From NCBI RefSeq assembly GCF_904848665.1, contig NZ_CAJHCQ010000004.1, forward strand, positions 372,001-436,000: a DNA stretch of 64,000 bases, written 5' to 3'. The stretch comes from Paraburkholderia hiiakae. GTDB lineage: Bacteria > Pseudomonadota > Gammaproteobacteria > Burkholderiales > Burkholderiaceae. Within the stretch, counting starts at the first letter, position 1. Each line of letters begins with the position of its first letter. Of the stretch, positions 1 through 8,818 are shown one piece after another. The position numbers were made by a program, and so were the translations under genes. The notes under the pieces are model-generated. The model ran no database searches and was not told the DNA's origin. It worked only from the letters and a program-made list of their open reading frames with translations.

Positions 1-192
1 AACGTCGCCAACCCTGAGCTTGAGAAGAAGGCTCCGCAGGTGGTGGCGTTCCTGAAGAACTTCCAGTGGAAGCCGGGTGAGATCGACAGCGTGATGCTCG
101 CGATCCAGAACGGCGAGAAGCCCGACGCCGCCGCCGACACGTGGATCGCCGCGCATGGCGAGCGCGTGAATGCCTGGGCGGCCACGCAGTAG
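1..192 (+). CDS. Glycine betaine/choline-type ABC transporter substrate-binding protein, C-terminal end only
   Basis: An open frame enters from the left edge and stops with TAG at 190-192, giving the last 63 residues of a protein. The tail contains PDAAADTWIAAHGERVNAWA, typical of the C-terminus of OpuAC-family periplasmic proteins that bind glycine betaine, choline or proline betaine. The family call rests on this short piece plus the neighbours: proV and proW follow in the same direction, so it is the binding component of that transporter. The start and the ligand-binding aromatic residues lie outside the window. Confidence 0.8.
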   Translation, partial: NVANPELEKKAPQVVAFLKNFQWKPGEIDSVMLAIQNGEKPDAAADTWIAAHGERVNAWAATQ

Positions 193-213
193 TCGTCAGC
201 AATAAAACGGCAG

Positions 214-231
214 GGGGCCCGCCGCGGCCCC
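214..231 (+). promoter_or_regulatory. GC hairpin between binding-protein gene and proV
   Basis: GGGGCC at 214-219 and GGCCCC at 226-231 form a 6-bp perfect stem with a 6-nt loop, 22 bases after the binding-protein stop. No T-run follows, so it is more likely an mRNA-stabilising or attenuating hairpin that lowers proVW expression relative to the binding protein than a true terminator. The rest of 193-422 shows no gene. Confidence 0.4.
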
Positions 232-422
232 GCCAGACCCGTGCCCGTTGGGGAGCGCGCGCGGTGCGATTGTGCACATGCAGCACGTGATTATCCTGAT
301 GCGCCGCCGTGTCGCTTTTGCGTAAGCGTCTGTCGCAATACGCCATCCCGGCAGGGTTTTTTCTGGCAACCATGTAGACATACCGTGCGGGCCGGCGCCT
401 GCCGTTCGAGGAGACGCAGTCG

Positions 423-1592
423 ATGAAATCCCCCAAGATCGTGGTCGATGGATTATGCAAGGTGTTCGGGCCCAACCCGAAGCTTGCACGTGAGCTGCTT
501 GCGAAGGGCGCAACGAAAGACGAGCTGTTCGCGAGGACCGGCTATGTGCTCGGCGTGAACAATGCCTCGTTCGAGGTGCACGAGGGCGAGATTTTCGTGC
601 TGATGGGGCTTTCCGGCTCGGGCAAGTCCACGCTGATCCGGCTCATCAACCGGCTCGTGGAGCCCACCGCCGGCAAGGTCGTCATCGACGGGCGCGATAT
701 CGCCGCCGTGCGGCGCTCGGAGCTGGTCTCGCTGCGCCGCACCGATATGAGCATGGTGTTCCAGTCGTTCGCGCTCATGCCGCAGCGCAGCGTGCTTGCG
801 AACGCCGCGTTCGGCCTGGAAGTGGCGGGCGTGGGCCGCAAGGAGCGCGAGCGGCGCGCGCTCACCGTGCTGGAGCAGGTCGGCCTCGCGGCATTCGCGC
901 AGAAGCTGCCCGCCGAGCTTTCGGGCGGCATGCAGCAGCGTGTCGGTCTCGCCCGCGCGCTCGCGGTGAATCCTTCGCTCATGATCATGGACGAAGCGTT
1001 CTCCGCGCTCGATCCGCTCAAGCGCAAGGAAATGCAGAACGTGCTGCTGCAACTGCAAAAGGAGCAGCGCCGCACGATCATGTTCGTCTCGCACGACCTC
1101 GAGGAGGCGCTGCGCATCGGCAGCCGAATCGCGATCATGGAAGGCGGACGCATCGTGCAGATTGGCACGCCGCAGGAAATCATCAGCAATCCTGCCGATG
1201 ATTATGTGCGCGCGTTCTTTGACGGCGTGGACACGAGCCGGTATCTCACGGCGGGCGATCTCATGCAGCGCGAAGCCGTGCCGCTCATTCGCTCGCTTGA
1301 CGCGAAGAGCGTGGCTTCGTCGCTCAACGGCAGTGCCGAATACGCTTTCGTGCTGGACGGGCAGCGGCGCATCAGCGGTTTCGTCACGCGCGATGCGATC
1401 GGCGCCGCGCAGCCATCGCTCAAGAAAGTCGAATGCATCACACTGGGCATGCCGCTGGAGCACGTCGTTACGCGCGTGTGCGCGAACACGACGGCGCTGC
1501 CCGTGGTCGACGACGAGGGCCGTTACTGCGGCTCCATCGATCAGGCCGCCGTTCTGAAGGTCATTACGCGCAATCGAGGTGCCCATGTCTGA
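423..1592 (+). CDS. proV: Glycine betaine/proline-type ABC transporter ATP-binding protein with CBS domains
   Basis: 389-residue cytoplasmic ATPase of the ProV/OpuAA family that powers osmoprotectant or quaternary-amine uptake. The N-terminal extension before the ATPase core (residues about 1-50) is typical of ProV. Walker A is GLSGSGKST (about residues 62-70), the signature is LSGGMQQRVGLARAL, and Walker B is SLMIMDEAFSALDP. The C-terminal 100 residues form a CBS pair, which in this family senses ionic strength. GAGGAG at about 409-414 precedes the ATG. The stop overlaps the proW start. ChoV-type choline transport is an alternative, since the GlxA regulator behind the operon resembles GbdR. 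Confidence 0.93.
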   Translation: MKSPKIVVDGLCKVFGPNPKLARELLAKGATKDELFARTGYVLGVNNASFEVHEGEIFVLMGLSGSGKSTLIRLINRLVEPTAGKVVIDGRDIAAVRRSELVSLRRTDMSMVFQSFALMPQRSVLANAAFGLEVAGVGRKERERRALTVLEQVGLAAFAQKLPAELSGGMQQRVGLARALAVNPSLMIMDEAFSALDPLKRKEMQNVLLQLQKEQRRTIMFVSHDLEEALRIGSRIAIMEGGRIVQIGTPQEIISNPADDYVRAFFDGVDTSRYLTAGDLMQREAVPLIRSLDAKSVASSLNGSAEYAFVLDGQRRISGFVTRDAIGAAQPSLKKVECITLGMPLEHVVTRVCANTTALPVVDDEGRYCGSIDQAAVLKVITRNRGAHV

Positions 1593-2481
1593 GATCATTC
1601 CCGTCGGCCAGTGGGTCGATCAGTCGGTTCACTATCTGCTCGACCACGACGCCAACAGCTTCGATGCCGTCGGCCGGGCAATCGAGGGCTTCGCCGCACT
1701 CGTCGAGCACAGCTTGCAGGCCATCCCCATGTGGGCGCTCATGGCGTTCTTCATTGCAATCGGCCTGTGGCGCGTGGGCTGGCGCTTCGCCATCTTCGCG
1801 ACGTGCTCGCTATTGCTGATCTACGCCACCGGCTTCTGGGATCAGACCGTCGTGACGCTCGGCCTCACGCTCTCGTCAACGGTGATCAGCCTCGTGATCG
1901 GCATCCCGCTCGGTATCTGGACGGCGAAGAGCAAGGTCGTGCACACCATCGTGCGACCCATTCTCGACCTGATGCAGACCATGCCGGCCTTCGTCTATCT
2001 GATTCCCGCCGCGATGCTGTTCGGCCTTGGCCGCGTGCCCGGCATTCTCTCTACCGTGATTTTCGCCATGCCGCCCGCCGTGCGGCTCACGAGCCTCGGC
2101 ATCAAGCACGTGAACCGCGAGATCGTGGAAGCCGGGCAGGCGTTCGGCTGCACGCCGTGGCAGTTGCTGTACAAGGTGCAGTTCCCGAATGCGCTGCCGT
2201 CCATCATGCAGGGCGTGAACCAGACCATCATGATGGCGCTTTCCATGGTCATCATCGCTTCGATGGTGGGCGCGGGCGGTCTTGGCAACGATGTGCTCGC
2301 GAGCATTCAGCGGCTGGATATTGGCCTGGGTTTCGAAAGCGGACTTTCCGTCGTCCTGCTCGCCATCATTCTCGACCGCATCACCGAAAGCTTTGGCCGT
2401 GCACCGGGCGCTGTGAAAGCACCCTTGTTCTCGGGGCTCAAGCATCTGATGCGCGTACGGCCCGCAGTCGTCGAGGCGTAA
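1585..2481 (+). CDS. proW: Glycine betaine/proline-type ABC transporter permease
   Basis: 298-residue inner-membrane permease of the ProW/OpuAB type. It has several hydrophobic segments and the binding-protein-dependent transport loop EAGQAFGCTPWQLLYKVQFP, which docks on the ATPase. The ATG at 1585 is preferred over a GTG at 1579 because GAGGT at 1576-1580 sits at ribosome-binding distance from it. It overlaps the end of proV by 8 bases, so the two are translationally coupled. Confidence 0.92.
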   Translation: MSEIIPVGQWVDQSVHYLLDHDANSFDAVGRAIEGFAALVEHSLQAIPMWALMAFFIAIGLWRVGWRFAIFATCSLLLIYATGFWDQTVVTLGLTLSSTVISLVIGIPLGIWTAKSKVVHTIVRPILDLMQTMPAFVYLIPAAMLFGLGRVPGILSTVIFAMPPAVRLTSLGIKHVNREIVEAGQAFGCTPWQLLYKVQFPNALPSIMQGVNQTIMMALSMVIIASMVGAGGLGNDVLASIQRLDIGLGFESGLSVVLLAIILDRITESFGRAPGAVKAPLFSGLKHLMRVRPAVVEA

Positions 2482-2525
2482 CAGTCGAAATAACACGATC
2501 AACCGCTGTTCCCGAGGAGCGCAAT

Positions 2526-3518
2526 GTGACGACCGACATCGCCGTGCCCGAGCCCGAAACGCGCACGGCATCGTCCCTCAGGCATTTCGGTTTCCTGACG
2601 TTGCAGAACTTTTCGATGATCGCGTTTTCCAGCGCGGTCGAGGTTCTGCGCATGGCGAACTACGTGGGGCGCGCTGACCATTACCGCTGGTCGATCTACT
2701 CGCTCGACGGCGCACCGGCCCGCGCAAGCAACGGTATCACGGTGCGCCCCGCGCAGGCGCTCGACCCGGCGTGCCTGCCCGACGTGCTGATCGTGTGCGG
2801 CGGCATTCGCATTCGCGAGATCATGAGCGAAGGCGTGCGCGCGACGCTCGCCATGGTGGCGCAGCAGGGCGTACCGCTTGGCGGCATCTGCACCGGCGCT
2901 TACGCGCTGATGGCGAGCGGGCTGCTGGACGGTTATCGCTGCGCCGTGCATTGGGAAGATCTCACGGTCCTGCACGAAGAGTTTCCGCGCGTGCGCTTCG
3001 CCGATGAGCTGTTCGTCGTCGATCGCGATCGCCTCACCTGCACGGGCGGCACCGCGCCGCTCGACTTGATGCTCGAACTCATTGGCGCGCGCCTTGGGCA
3101 AAGTCTTGCTGCCAAGGTGTCCGAACAGTTCATCCTCGAACGGATTCGCGGCTCGAGCGATCTGCAGCCCATCCCCGTGGATGCGCGCGTGGGCTTTTCG
3201 CGCGCCGAATTGGTCGAGGTCGTGAGGCTGATGGAGGCGAATATCAAGGAGCCGCTCTCGCTAGAGGAGCTGGCGCGCCTCGTGCGGCTTTCGCAACGGC
3301 ACTTGCAGCGGATGTTCAAGGCGTATCTGAACGTCTCGCCAACCCACTACTACCTCACGCTGCGCCTGAAGCGCGCGCGTGAACTCCTGCGCACGACCGA
3401 TACCTCGATCTCGCGCGTGACGGCAATTTGCGGGTTCAATTCACCGTGCCATTTCAGCAAGGCGTACCGGGTGCAGTTCGGACATGCGCCGAGCCATGAG
3501 CGGCGCGGGGCGGAATAA
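2526..3518 (+). CDS. GlxA-family (DJ-1/GATase plus AraC HTH) transcriptional regulator, GbdR-like
   Basis: The start is a GTG at 2526 with GAGGA at 2514-2518; an ATG at 2524 in another frame hits a stop at once. The 330-residue product has an N-terminal DJ-1/PfpI-like domain (begins FGFLTLQNFSMIAFSSAVE; GGICTGAYAL is the nucleophile-elbow region) and a C-terminal AraC-type double HTH ending in the conserved pattern GFNSPCHFSKAYRVQFG. Regulators of this shape (GbdR, CdhR, ArgR) control glycine betaine, carnitine and arginine catabolism. It lies 44 bases after proW on the same strand, which supports control of the transporter by betaine. The exact ligand is inferred. Confidence 0.85.
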   Translation: MTTDIAVPEPETRTASSLRHFGFLTLQNFSMIAFSSAVEVLRMANYVGRADHYRWSIYSLDGAPARASNGITVRPAQALDPACLPDVLIVCGGIRIREIMSEGVRATLAMVAQQGVPLGGICTGAYALMASGLLDGYRCAVHWEDLTVLHEEFPRVRFADELFVVDRDRLTCTGGTAPLDLMLELIGARLGQSLAAKVSEQFILERIRGSSDLQPIPVDARVGFSRAELVEVVRLMEANIKEPLSLEELARLVRLSQRHLQRMFKAYLNVSPTHYYLTLRLKRARELLRTTDTSISRVTAICGFNSPCHFSKAYRVQFGHAPSHERRGAE

Positions 3519-3522
3519 GAAG

Positions 3523-4641
3523 TTAGTGTAACGAAGCGTTGATGACCATGCCATCGGCGTCCGGTTCGGCCAGTGCAACGTCGTTGCGCAACAGCGCATC
3601 GAGGTCCGCCAACTGCGTGGCATCCTGCCCGCTGCGCTGCGCACGGAACATGACAGGCGGCACGCCGAACTGCTTGCGAAACTCGCGGCCAAGATGCGAG
3701 GCGTCAGAAAAGCCGCAACTCGAAGCAATATCGGCGACGGTGCGGTCTGAACTCGTGAGTAGCCAGGCCGCGGTGCGCAGGCGCAGGACGTTGGCGAACG
3801 CGCGCGGGCTCTTGCCCGTTTCCGCCTTGAAGAGCCGTTCGAGCTGCCGCGGCGAGAGGTTCAGCTTGCAGGCCAGTTCTTCCAGCGGCACATTGCGGCC
3901 AACCTGCTGCTCCATCAACAGCACGGCGCGCTTGACCTTCGGGTGCGTGGCGGGTTCGAGGCCAGGCGGGTGAGGCTGGGGCGCATTGCCCTTTTGCATC
4001 TCGCCGACCAGCAGAATGCGCAGCGCCTTCTGCACGGTCGCGTGGTCGAAGTGGCGCAGCAAAATGGCGGCGGCGACGTCGATCGATGCGCGCCCGCCCG
4101 AGCACGTAATGCGACGGCGGTCGATCGCGAACAGGCGGTCGGCGACGATCGCGTCGGCATTGACATTGGGGAAGCGCTCGATGAAGTCCCAATAGTGGAA
4201 CCAGCTCACGCAAATACGATGGCCGTCCAGCACGCCGGCGCGCATGAGTGCGAACACGCCCGTGCAGATCCCGACCACCGTCGTCTCGCCGCTGGCTGCG
4301 CGGCGGATGTACTGCAGCGTGGCTTCGCTCGCGTGCGGGCCGGAGTGGAGCAGTCCGCCCACGACCACGAGATAGTCGACCGGCTCGGCGTCGGCAAAGG
4401 TCTCCCATGGCGCGATCTGAATGCCGCAACTCGCACGCACGGGGGCGAGCGTTTCGCCGATTACGCGCCACGAGCAGCGCACCGGCTTGCTGTAGTCGCC
4501 TTCATCGGCGGACAGACGCAGCATGTCGACGAAACCGGAGAACGCGGTCAGCGTGAAGTTCGGCAGCAGCACGATGCCGAAACGGATCCGCTCCTTGGGA
4601 GCGGCGTCGAAGGAAACGGCGGTGGCGAGTGTGTCGGACAT
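3523..4641 (-). CDS. GlxA-family (DJ-1/GATase plus AraC HTH) transcriptional regulator
   Basis: 372-residue regulator with the same two-domain layout as its convergent neighbour: a DJ-1-like ligand domain (FGIVLLPNFTLTAFSGFVDM, later VVGICTGVFALMRAG) followed by an AraC HTH (GFSDASHLGREFRKQFGVPP). The ATG at 4641 is chosen; an in-frame TTG at 4677 would add 12 residues. Its stop is only 4 bases from the stop of the other GlxA-type gene, so the two are tail to tail. The ligand and targets are not visible. The 245 bases upstream (4642-4886) hold no supported gene. Confidence 0.85.
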   Translation of the reverse strand: MSDTLATAVSFDAAPKERIRFGIVLLPNFTLTAFSGFVDMLRLSADEGDYSKPVRCSWRVIGETLAPVRASCGIQIAPWETFADAEPVDYLVVVGGLLHSGPHASEATLQYIRRAASGETTVVGICTGVFALMRAGVLDGHRICVSWFHYWDFIERFPNVNADAIVADRLFAIDRRRITCSGGRASIDVAAAILLRHFDHATVQKALRILLVGEMQKGNAPQPHPPGLEPATHPKVKRAVLLMEQQVGRNVPLEELACKLNLSPRQLERLFKAETGKSPRAFANVLRLRTAAWLLTSSDRTVADIASSCGFSDASHLGREFRKQFGVPPVMFRAQRSGQDATQLADLDALLRNDVALAEPDADGMVINASLH

Positions 4642-4886
4642 GGAGGCACAGGAGAGCGGGGAGGCGGTTTCAGGCAAGCATCCCCGATATGGCCCCTGGG
4701 CGCTTGTCGTTTTCCGCCATCGATCGTCGCAAAAGCGAAATCGGCGGGAGGTTGATCGGATACACCGCCGCGTGACGGGGCGGTTCCGGCGCCTTGGCGT
4801 GTTCGTTCTAGCGGCAGCGCCGCAGCTTTGGTCAACTCGCTAGTGGGCACGCGCCCACGCCGAACCTATTCACGAGGCCTGCCTTC

Positions 4887-5150
4887 ATGCCGCGCAGCGA
4901 AACCGTCGAACTCAACAAACGCGCCTGTCACGGCGACGCGCAAGCCGCGCTCGCGCTGCTGGAGCACAGCATGACGCGCGGGCACGGGCGTATCGGGCTG
5001 CTGCGCTATCTGCAGGCGCGCTGCGTGGGCGCGGCGCTTGAACAGCGGCATCACGACTACGCGCAACAGGTGGCCAGCAAGATGAGCGAGCGCCCGTACG
5101 CGGCGCTGGTGGCGCAGGCGCAGCGCCGCCACGGCAATGCGGCGGCATGA
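4887..5150 (+). CDS. Small hypothetical protein, 87 residues
   Basis: ATG at 4887 follows CGAGGC at 4872-4877. The product is soluble-looking, helical and rich in Ala, Arg and His, with no signal peptide, membrane segment or known motif. It ends 22 bases before the convergent purU stop. Codon use agrees with the neighbours, and shadow frames here are interrupted, which supports it as a real gene. Function unknown. Confidence 0.55.
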   Translation: MPRSETVELNKRACHGDAQAALALLEHSMTRGHGRIGLLRYLQARCVGAALEQRHHDYAQQVASKMSERPYAALVAQAQRRHGNAAA

Positions 5151-5172
5151 ACGCCCACGCCCATGCGTGCGC

Positions 5173-6054
5173 TCACAGCACGACGGTGCGCCCGTCGTTG
5201 ATGAAGACCCGGCGCTCGAGAAATACCCGCACGGCACGCGCGAGCGTCACGCATTCGACATCGCGCCCGACGGCCAGTAGACGCTCGGGGTTCAGCGAGT
5301 GGTCGACCCGCTGCACTTCCTGCTCGATGATCGGGCCTTCGTCGAGATCGTCGGTGACGAAGTGCGCCGTCGCGCCGATCAGCTTGACGCCGCGCACGTG
5401 CGCCTGGTGATAAGGGCGCGCGCCCTTGAAGCCAGGAAGGAAAGAATGGTGGATGTTGATGGCGCGGCCAGCCAGTTTCTGGCTCGCTTCGTCGGAAAGA
5501 ATCTGCATGTAGCGCGCAAGAATCAGTAGCTCCGAACCGGTCGAGTCGAACAGGTCGAGGATCGCGGCCTCCTGTTCGCGGCGCGTTTGCGGCGTGACGG
5601 GAAGATAGTGAAACGGCAAATCGTGCTGCTTTGCGAGCGGCTCGAAATCGCGGTGATTCGAGGCAATGCCCGCAATGTCCATTTGCAACTCGCCCATGCG
5701 CCAGCGAAACAGCAGGTCGGCGAGACAGTGCTCGAGCCTGGAGACCATGATGAGGACTTTGGGACGCACCCGCAGATCGTGGATGGCCCAGGTCATCTCG
5801 TGCTTGCGGCCGACGCTCGCGAACTCGTCGCGCAGGGCCGCGAGATCGAAGCGCTCGCCCGCGCCGGCCTGCACCACCTCGTGAAAGACGCAGCGCAGGA
5901 AAAAGCGCGTGCTGATGTCGTCGTCGAACACCGTGAGTTCGTCGATATAGCCGCGGTGCGCGTCGAGAAAGCCGGCGACCGCGGCAACCTGCCCCGCGGC
6001 GGCGGGGCAGGACAGCGTGAGCACGTAGCGGTGCTGCGGGTCTTCGGTGGGCAT
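5173..6054 (-). CDS. purU: Formyltetrahydrofolate deformylase
   Basis: 293-residue PurU hydrolyses 10-formyl-THF to THF and formate, supplying formate for purine synthesis and balancing one-carbon pools. It has an N-terminal ACT-like domain (YVLTLSCPAAAGQVAAVAGF), then a formyltransferase fold with NIHHSFLPGFKGARPYHQAH, including the conserved N and H of the catalytic site, and HFVTDDLDEGPIIEQ with the catalytic Asp. The ATG at 6054 has GAGGAG about 7 bases upstream; the upstream in-frame region is not conserved-looking and was excluded. In Burkholderiales purU often lies near betaine or sarcosine genes, consistent with the betaine transporter here. Confidence 0.95.
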   Translation of the reverse strand: MPTEDPQHRYVLTLSCPAAAGQVAAVAGFLDAHRGYIDELTVFDDDISTRFFLRCVFHEVVQAGAGERFDLAALRDEFASVGRKHEMTWAIHDLRVRPKVLIMVSRLEHCLADLLFRWRMGELQMDIAGIASNHRDFEPLAKQHDLPFHYLPVTPQTRREQEAAILDLFDSTGSELLILARYMQILSDEASQKLAGRAINIHHSFLPGFKGARPYHQAHVRGVKLIGATAHFVTDDLDEGPIIEQEVQRVDHSLNPERLLAVGRDVECVTLARAVRVFLERRVFINDGRTVVL

Positions 6055-6326
6055 GCGCGTTCTCCTCGTGTCGTGATGCGCCCGGTGCAACCTGCAGGTC
6101 GTGCGGGGGCGCTGGCGTGATGGCGCAAGTAAGCCACCAATCGGCTCGCGGCACATAGAACCCACGCGCTGTATCGCGAGAATGAAAACGCCAACGCAGC
6201 GCCAAACCAGCGCCAAACCACCGCCAACTCGAAGAAGATCGCTTTTGCCCTGATGGCTGTCGCATTCCTGCTATCCCCCGTTTTTTTCTCCGGCAAGCAT
6301 AGGGCTGCGGCTAATCTGGAGCGGAG

Positions 6327-6833
6327 ATGGAGAGTTACCTGGGTCTGCAGACAGGCGCGTGGAACGGGCAGCGTGTCGCGCTTTTTCGCGTGCATACATC
6401 GGTCGCCGACGTGTATCTGTCGGTGAGCCGCTCGAACTACGGCAACGAGGAACGGGCCGTGGTCGAAGTGGACTGCGCGCGCCTGTTCAGACTATGGCGG
6501 GACGAGCCACGCGGCGAGCACGCTGGGTTGGCAAATGGCAATCCGCAGACATGGCGAGCGGACCCGCGCTTCGAACTGGCCGCCGAGGGTTTCAGTTTCG
6601 GCGAGCACGACCCCGTGCCGCTTGCGGAAGTCAGCTGCCCGGCGAGCGCCGCTGTGCCGTACGTCACGTTCACGGATGGCGTGATGCGGACGCTCTGGCT
6701 TGCCGCTTACGCAGCGAAGTCTTTTCCGGTGGAGTGCGCCATGCACGAAGCCGAGGCGCTGCAGCGCCTTGCTGGAGCGGCCGGCAGCCGCTGGCTCAGC
6801 GTCGCCGAACTCGTTCCTCCACAGGTGGCTTGA
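6327..6833 (+). CDS. Protein resembling plasmid fertility-inhibition factors (FiwA-like)
   Basis: 168-residue soluble protein. The stretch PVPLAEVSCP, the later TFTDGVMRTLWLAAYAAKSFPVEC and the terminal helix EAEALQRLAG match my memory of the plasmid fertility-inhibition family, whose members on IncW/IncP plasmids block transfer of other plasmids. No plasmid genes surround it, so here it would be a chromosomal homologue whose role is unproven. The start ATG at 6327 follows GGAGCGGAGATGG. It is convergent with the LysE-type gene 22 bases downstream. The family assignment is from recall, not a search. Confidence 0.5.
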   Translation: MESYLGLQTGAWNGQRVALFRVHTSVADVYLSVSRSNYGNEERAVVEVDCARLFRLWRDEPRGEHAGLANGNPQTWRADPRFELAAEGFSFGEHDPVPLAEVSCPASAAVPYVTFTDGVMRTLWLAAYAAKSFPVECAMHEAEALQRLAGAAGSRWLSVAELVPPQVA

Positions 6834-6855
6834 GCCTGGGCATGACGCGATGGCG

Positions 6856-7455
6856 TTAGTGGGCGAGCGCCCACATGAGCGACACGGAAAAAGCGCCCAC
6901 CACGACGGACGCACAACGCTGGAAGAGCGCCGGACGAATGAACGGCGCACGCCCATTGCGCGGCGCGGCGCCGATGGCGATCCACGTCAGGCCAATGGGG
7001 ATCAGCAAGACCGCGAAGATCGCCATGGCCTGGAGCCACGTCATGACGCTCGCGAATGCCGCGGGTGGAAAAATCGAACCGGCGAACAAAATGGCCTTGG
7101 GATTGAGCACCGTGGCGCTGAACAGCGTGCGCGCACTGACCACACCCTTTGCCGACGTTTCGATCGAGTTTGCCGTGAACCAAAGACGCAAGGCGAGCCA
7201 CGCGAGATAAAGGCTGCTGGCCACGCGCAGAACGTTTGGCAGCCAGCTCAGCGAATGCGACGCATGGGTGAAGCAAAGCCCCCAAAGGGTAATCGACACC
7301 AGGTAGCCGGCCAGTTCGGCGGCGGTCAGATGCGCGCAGCGCCGCACACCCTGCCTCAAACCGGCGGCGGCGAGCAGGGTGTTGGTTGGCCCCGGCATGA
7401 GCAGCACGATCGCGCAGCCCGAGACCATCAGCCCGATGGTGGAAAGGGAAAGCAT
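6856..7455 (-). CDS. LysE/RhtB-family amino-acid or metabolite exporter
   Basis: 199-residue inner-membrane protein with about six hydrophobic segments. The LysE-family hallmark MPGPTNTLLAAAGLRQG is near residue 20 and the second conserved block ATVLNPKAILF is near residue 115. This family exports amino acids or homoserine lactones by proton antiport; the substrate here is unknown. The ATG at 7455 is where family similarity begins, although a longer in-frame region exists upstream. Confidence 0.82.
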   Translation of the reverse strand: MLSLSTIGLMVSGCAIVLLMPGPTNTLLAAAGLRQGVRRCAHLTAAELAGYLVSITLWGLCFTHASHSLSWLPNVLRVASSLYLAWLALRLWFTANSIETSAKGVVSARTLFSATVLNPKAILFAGSIFPPAAFASVMTWLQAMAIFAVLLIPIGLTWIAIGAAPRNGRAPFIRPALFQRCASVVVGAFSVSLMWALAH

Positions 7456-8014
7456 GAAAGGGCGACTGGAAGAATAGGGGCTCGGATTATTGGAGGCTGG
7501 GGATAGGGCCCATCGTAGCCCGTATCGCGCGCGAACATCGGCTTGGCAGCGTCGCGCGCATGTGTCGACCATCTAAATTATTGATTTAAATGGGGCTGTC
7601 GATGCGTAACAAATCGTCTCAAAGTATTTCGGCGCTTGCTTTCCGCCGTTGAGCCGCACGTTGCGGGAGCACTTTCGCCGTCGCAAGGCTGGCTTCGTTG
7701 AGGTGTTCCTCCTGTTCAGGTATGCGTTTTGAATCTGAACTGTCCGTCCCACTGTCCATGTGAATCAACCCGGCGCGTGGTTTATTTGCGCCGATTGAAA
7801 ACGCTATTGTTGAAGTTAAACGTTTGCGCGCACAACAAAGTGGTGGTTATTGCAGCGTTGATAACGAAGCGATCGTTTCTCCGATTCCCGGCATTCGGCA
7901 CTCGTTTAATAAACCCTTAATTTTTTGTAAGCCGTGCCGATAAGAAGAATGCCGTGCAAAACCAACAAAACCACACCACATGCCCACTGAGACGGCATAC
8001 GGAGAAAAAAAGCA
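7456..8014. other. Intergenic region, LysE-type gene to traT
   Basis: About 560 bases with lower GC than the flanks and no supported gene (a 63-codon frame at 7729-7920 has no ribosome-binding site or recognisable motif). TAAAT at 7574-7578 and ATTTA at 7584-7588 form an interrupted dyad inside an AT-rich patch about 120 bases upstream of the LysE-type start. GGAGA at about 7999-8003 is the traT ribosome-binding site. Confidence 0.5.
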
Positions 8015-8773
8015 ATGAAGCGCTACGCTAAAACAATATTTGTCGCCGCATCCTTGGCGGCCATGGGCTCGACCAGCCTGCTCTCGGGGTGCGCCGCCAC
8101 CCAACTCGCCATCGAGAAGCGCGATCTGGATGTTCAGACGAAGCTGTCCGATACCATCTTCCTTGACCCGATGGCCGAATCGAAGAAAACCATCTTCGTA
8201 CAGGTGCGCAATACGTCCGACAAGCCGGACTTCGACATTGCGGCGGACGTCACGTCGGCCATCGCGGCCAAGGGTTACCACGTTGTCACCGACCCGGAAA
8301 AGGCGCAGTACATCCTCCAGGCGAACATCCTGCAAGTGGGCAAGGTGTCGGAGTCGGCGGCGCATATGGCGTTCGGCGGGTACGGCGCGCCGCTCGGCAG
8401 CGCGTTCCTGGCGGCGGGCGCTGCAGTGGGCATGGGGGCCCGCAGCGGCGGTGCGATTCTCGGCGCGGGCCTCGCGGGCGGCCTGATCGAAATGGTCGCC
8501 AATTCGGCGGTGAAGGACGTGTATTTCACCGCCATCACGGATGTGCAGATCAGGGAGCGCCAGCGCAGCGGCACGAAGAGCCACGAAAGCTCGATGCACA
8601 ACCTGCACCAAGGCAACAGCGGCGGCACGACCGTGACCTACGCCGAGGATACGGACTACCGCACCTATCAAACGCGTGTGATGAGCGTCGCAAACAAGGT
8701 GAACCTCGACTTCAACGACGCGGTCACGCCGCTGCGTAGCGGTCTCGTACGAGTGATCTCGGGCGTGTTCTAA
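8015..8773 (+). CDS. traT: TraT-family outer-membrane lipoprotein (surface exclusion / complement resistance)
   Basis: 252-residue lipoprotein: n-region MKRYAK, hydrophobic stretch, lipobox LLSGC with Cys26 as the lipidated residue. The mature part closely follows TraT: TQLAIEKRDLDVQTKLSDTI, then NTSDKPDFDI, and an internal Gly/Ala-rich hydrophobic hairpin at about residues 120-165. On F-like plasmids TraT blocks mating-pair stabilisation and adds serum resistance; chromosomal copies have unclear roles. GGAGA sits 12 bases upstream of the ATG. It stands alone between a long intergenic region and a hairpin terminator. Confidence 0.9.
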   Translation: MKRYAKTIFVAASLAAMGSTSLLSGCAATQLAIEKRDLDVQTKLSDTIFLDPMAESKKTIFVQVRNTSDKPDFDIAADVTSAIAAKGYHVVTDPEKAQYILQANILQVGKVSESAAHMAFGGYGAPLGSAFLAAGAAVGMGARSGGAILGAGLAGGLIEMVANSAVKDVYFTAITDVQIRERQRSGTKSHESSMHNLHQGNSGGTTVTYAEDTDYRTYQTRVMSVANKVNLDFNDAVTPLRSGLVRVISGVF

Positions 8774-8787
8774 CAGCCTCTCGCTCT

Positions 8788-8818
8788 CCCTCCCGCAGCC
8801 GTCGTTCGCGCGGGAGGG
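8788..8818 (+). terminator. Hairpin after traT
   Basis: CCCTCCCGC at 8788-8796 pairs perfectly with GCGGGAGGG at 8810-8818 (9-bp stem, 13-nt loop), starting 15 bases after the traT stop. There is no T-run after it, so termination strength is uncertain. Confidence 0.6.

Noticed and set aside
453..1598. Long minus-strand open frame opposite proV
   Set aside because: Typical GC-rich antisense shadow; no motifs, and the opposite strand has all ProV signatures.
1611..3518. A 635-codon open frame joining the proW region to the GlxA-type regulator
   Set aside because: The first 300 codons are an out-of-frame shadow of proW and give Arg-rich nonsense. The true gene starts at GTG 2526 with a proper ribosome-binding site.
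7729..7920. 63-codon frame in the traT upstream region
   Set aside because: No ribosome-binding site, no recognisable motif and unusual Cys/Arg content.
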